A stretch of DNA of 64,000 bases from Methanoregula sp. PtaB.Bin085 (lineage in GTDB: Archaea; Halobacteriota; Methanomicrobia; Methanomicrobiales; Methanospirillaceae). The notes below the pieces were generated by a model. That model was not told the origin of the DNA and ran no database searches. It saw only the letters and a list, made by a program, of their open reading frames with translations. Shown in pieces: positions 63,372 through 64,000 of this stretch. Position 1 is the first letter of the stretch, and each line of letters starts with the position of its first letter. The DNA lies in contig NZ_MVQB01000014.1 in NCBI RefSeq assembly GCF_002067035.1, positions 1 through 64,000 of the forward strand, read 5' to 3'. Position numbers and translations under genes: made by a program.

Positions 63372-64000
63372 TCATGAAAAATATTCTTTCTTCCCCGGTA
63401 TGTGGAGCGCGGCCGTGTACTCCTCGATGAAATCCGTGTCGATCAGGAGGTCGATGTATACCATCTGCCGGCTGATCGCCTGCGCCTGTGTGCGCATGTC
63501 CTGCGACAGGAGACAGGCCATGGCACCGGACAGCGAACCATTGCCCACCGAGTGGTATTCCGCATTTTTGAAATCCGGGACAATACCGAATGCAATGATG
63601 TTCTTCATATCGGAGAATGCCCCGAATGCTCCGGCAAGGAAGAGATGGCGGATATCACGTGTACGGACACGGTATTTTTTCATGAGCACGCCGATGGCTC
63701 CGCAGACCGCGGCTTTTGAGTCCATGAGGTAGAGCATGTCCTGTGCCGTGATACAGATATCACGCCCGGTCCCGGTCTTTTCATGGGAGACCAGGAGAAA
63801 CTCGGGACCGTCCGCGCCGGTACGGACACCGGGTTTTGACCCGACCAGTTTCCCGGTAAAATCCAGGATACCCGCCGATACCATTGCTGCGGCTGCATCG
63901 ATAATGCCGGAACCGCAGATCCCGAGGGGGGGTGTATTGCCGATGGTGGTGAAGGAGACCGTGCAGCCGGACGGATCGATCGTCACGTGATCGATCGCTC
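63372..64000 (-). CDS. RamA-like corrinoid protein reductive activator, C-terminal part
   Basis: The last about 208 residues of a DUF4445/ASKHA protein that continues past the window edge. In frame up to the edge it reads AIDHVTIDPSG, then FTTIGNTPPLGICGSGIIDA (the phosphate/ATP loop) and DIRHLFLAGAFGAFSDMKNI, typical of RamA and related ATP-dependent reductive activators of corrinoid methyltransferase proteins. The [4Fe-4S] ferredoxin-like N- or C-terminus of RamA is not visible in this part. A methanogen needs such activators for methylamine/methanol enzymes or MtrA-like corrinoid proteins. Confidence 0.85.
   Translation of the reverse strand, partial: AIDHVTIDPSGCTVSFTTIGNTPPLGICGSGIIDAAAAMVSAGILDFTGKLVGSKPGVRTGADGPEFLLVSHEKTGTGRDICITAQDMLYLMDSKAAVCGAIGVLMKKYRVRTRDIRHLFLAGAFGAFSDMKNIIAFGIVPDFKNAEYHSVGNGSLSGAMACLLSQDMRTQAQAISRQMVYIDLLIDTDFIEEYTAALHIPGKKEYFS

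Overview
The window reads as a chromosome segment of a hydrogenotrophic methanogen of the order Methanomicrobiales, most likely a Methanoregula-like member of the Methanoregulaceae. This is inferred from gene content: a CfbB/CbiA-type metal-tetrapyrrole amidase (coenzyme F430 or cobamide synthesis), a GHMP protein resembling the methanopterin enzyme beta-RFAP synthase, archaeosine tRNA modification (TgtA and ArcS), a DUF2115 protein, PEGA-domain and DUF3821 surface proteins, and archaeal-style TATA boxes and ATGA-coupled operons. No rRNA, CRISPR array, prophage or IS transposase was seen. One tRNA (Arg, anticodon GCG) is present.

Layout. 0.1-1.7 kb: two toxin-antitoxin-like modules (MNT/HEPN; an antitoxin plus a frameshifted PIN toxin). 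2-4 kb: two GNAT acetyltransferases and decayed ORFs, one of them a cyclase-family remnant. 4-7.3 kb: cbiQ-cbiO-cfbB/cbiA operon, joining Ni/Co import to corrinoid/F430 amidation. 8.8-11.6 kb: a complete ECF transporter (S, fused A1A2, T) of unknown substrate, divergent from malic enzyme across an inverted repeat. 13-18 kb: thioredoxin, a small unknown protein next to an atypical PolB2-like family-B DNA polymerase, and an aldehyde dehydrogenase. 20-24 kb: AMMECR1, tgtA, arcS. 24-27 kb: three-gene proton-translocating transhydrogenase. 28.5-33.8 kb: polyphosphate operon ppk1 - CHAD/HD fusion - ppx with overlapping genes. 35.5-39.2 kb: LeuA/CimA-ilvB-ilvN. 40-45.2 kb: complete Liv-type ABC importer in two convergent pieces. 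45.4-47 kb: SSS-family symporter with a 36-residue accessory protein. 47-49.9 kb: surface proteins with zinc ribbons and Cys-rich repeats, and a frameshifted TPR protein. 50-52.6 kb: FAD oxidoreductase/mutase-like protein, GT2 glycosyltransferase, hotdog thioesterase. 53-56.3 kb: DUF2148 Fe-S protein, GHMP protein, DedA. 56.5-61.2 kb: three PEGA-domain surface proteins. 61.3-64 kb: a methyltransferase, a conserved hypothetical, and the C-terminus of a RamA-like corrinoid-protein activator that runs off the window.

Functional links. Malic enzyme (NADPH) and transhydrogenase could set the NADH/NADPH balance. BCAA synthesis and a Liv importer are adjacent. The metal ECF genes supply the cofactor pathway, and the RamA-like gene at the far edge also acts on corrinoid proteins.

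The gene-poor gaps hold at least three families of GC-rich dispersed repeats. The largest has six copies of about 140-210 bp, nearly all just 3' of genes. Four ORFs (vapC-like, a small ORF at 3.8 kb, the cyclase remnant, the TPR protein) each look like a single-base deletion relative to an intact ancestor. They are either real pseudogenes or consensus errors.
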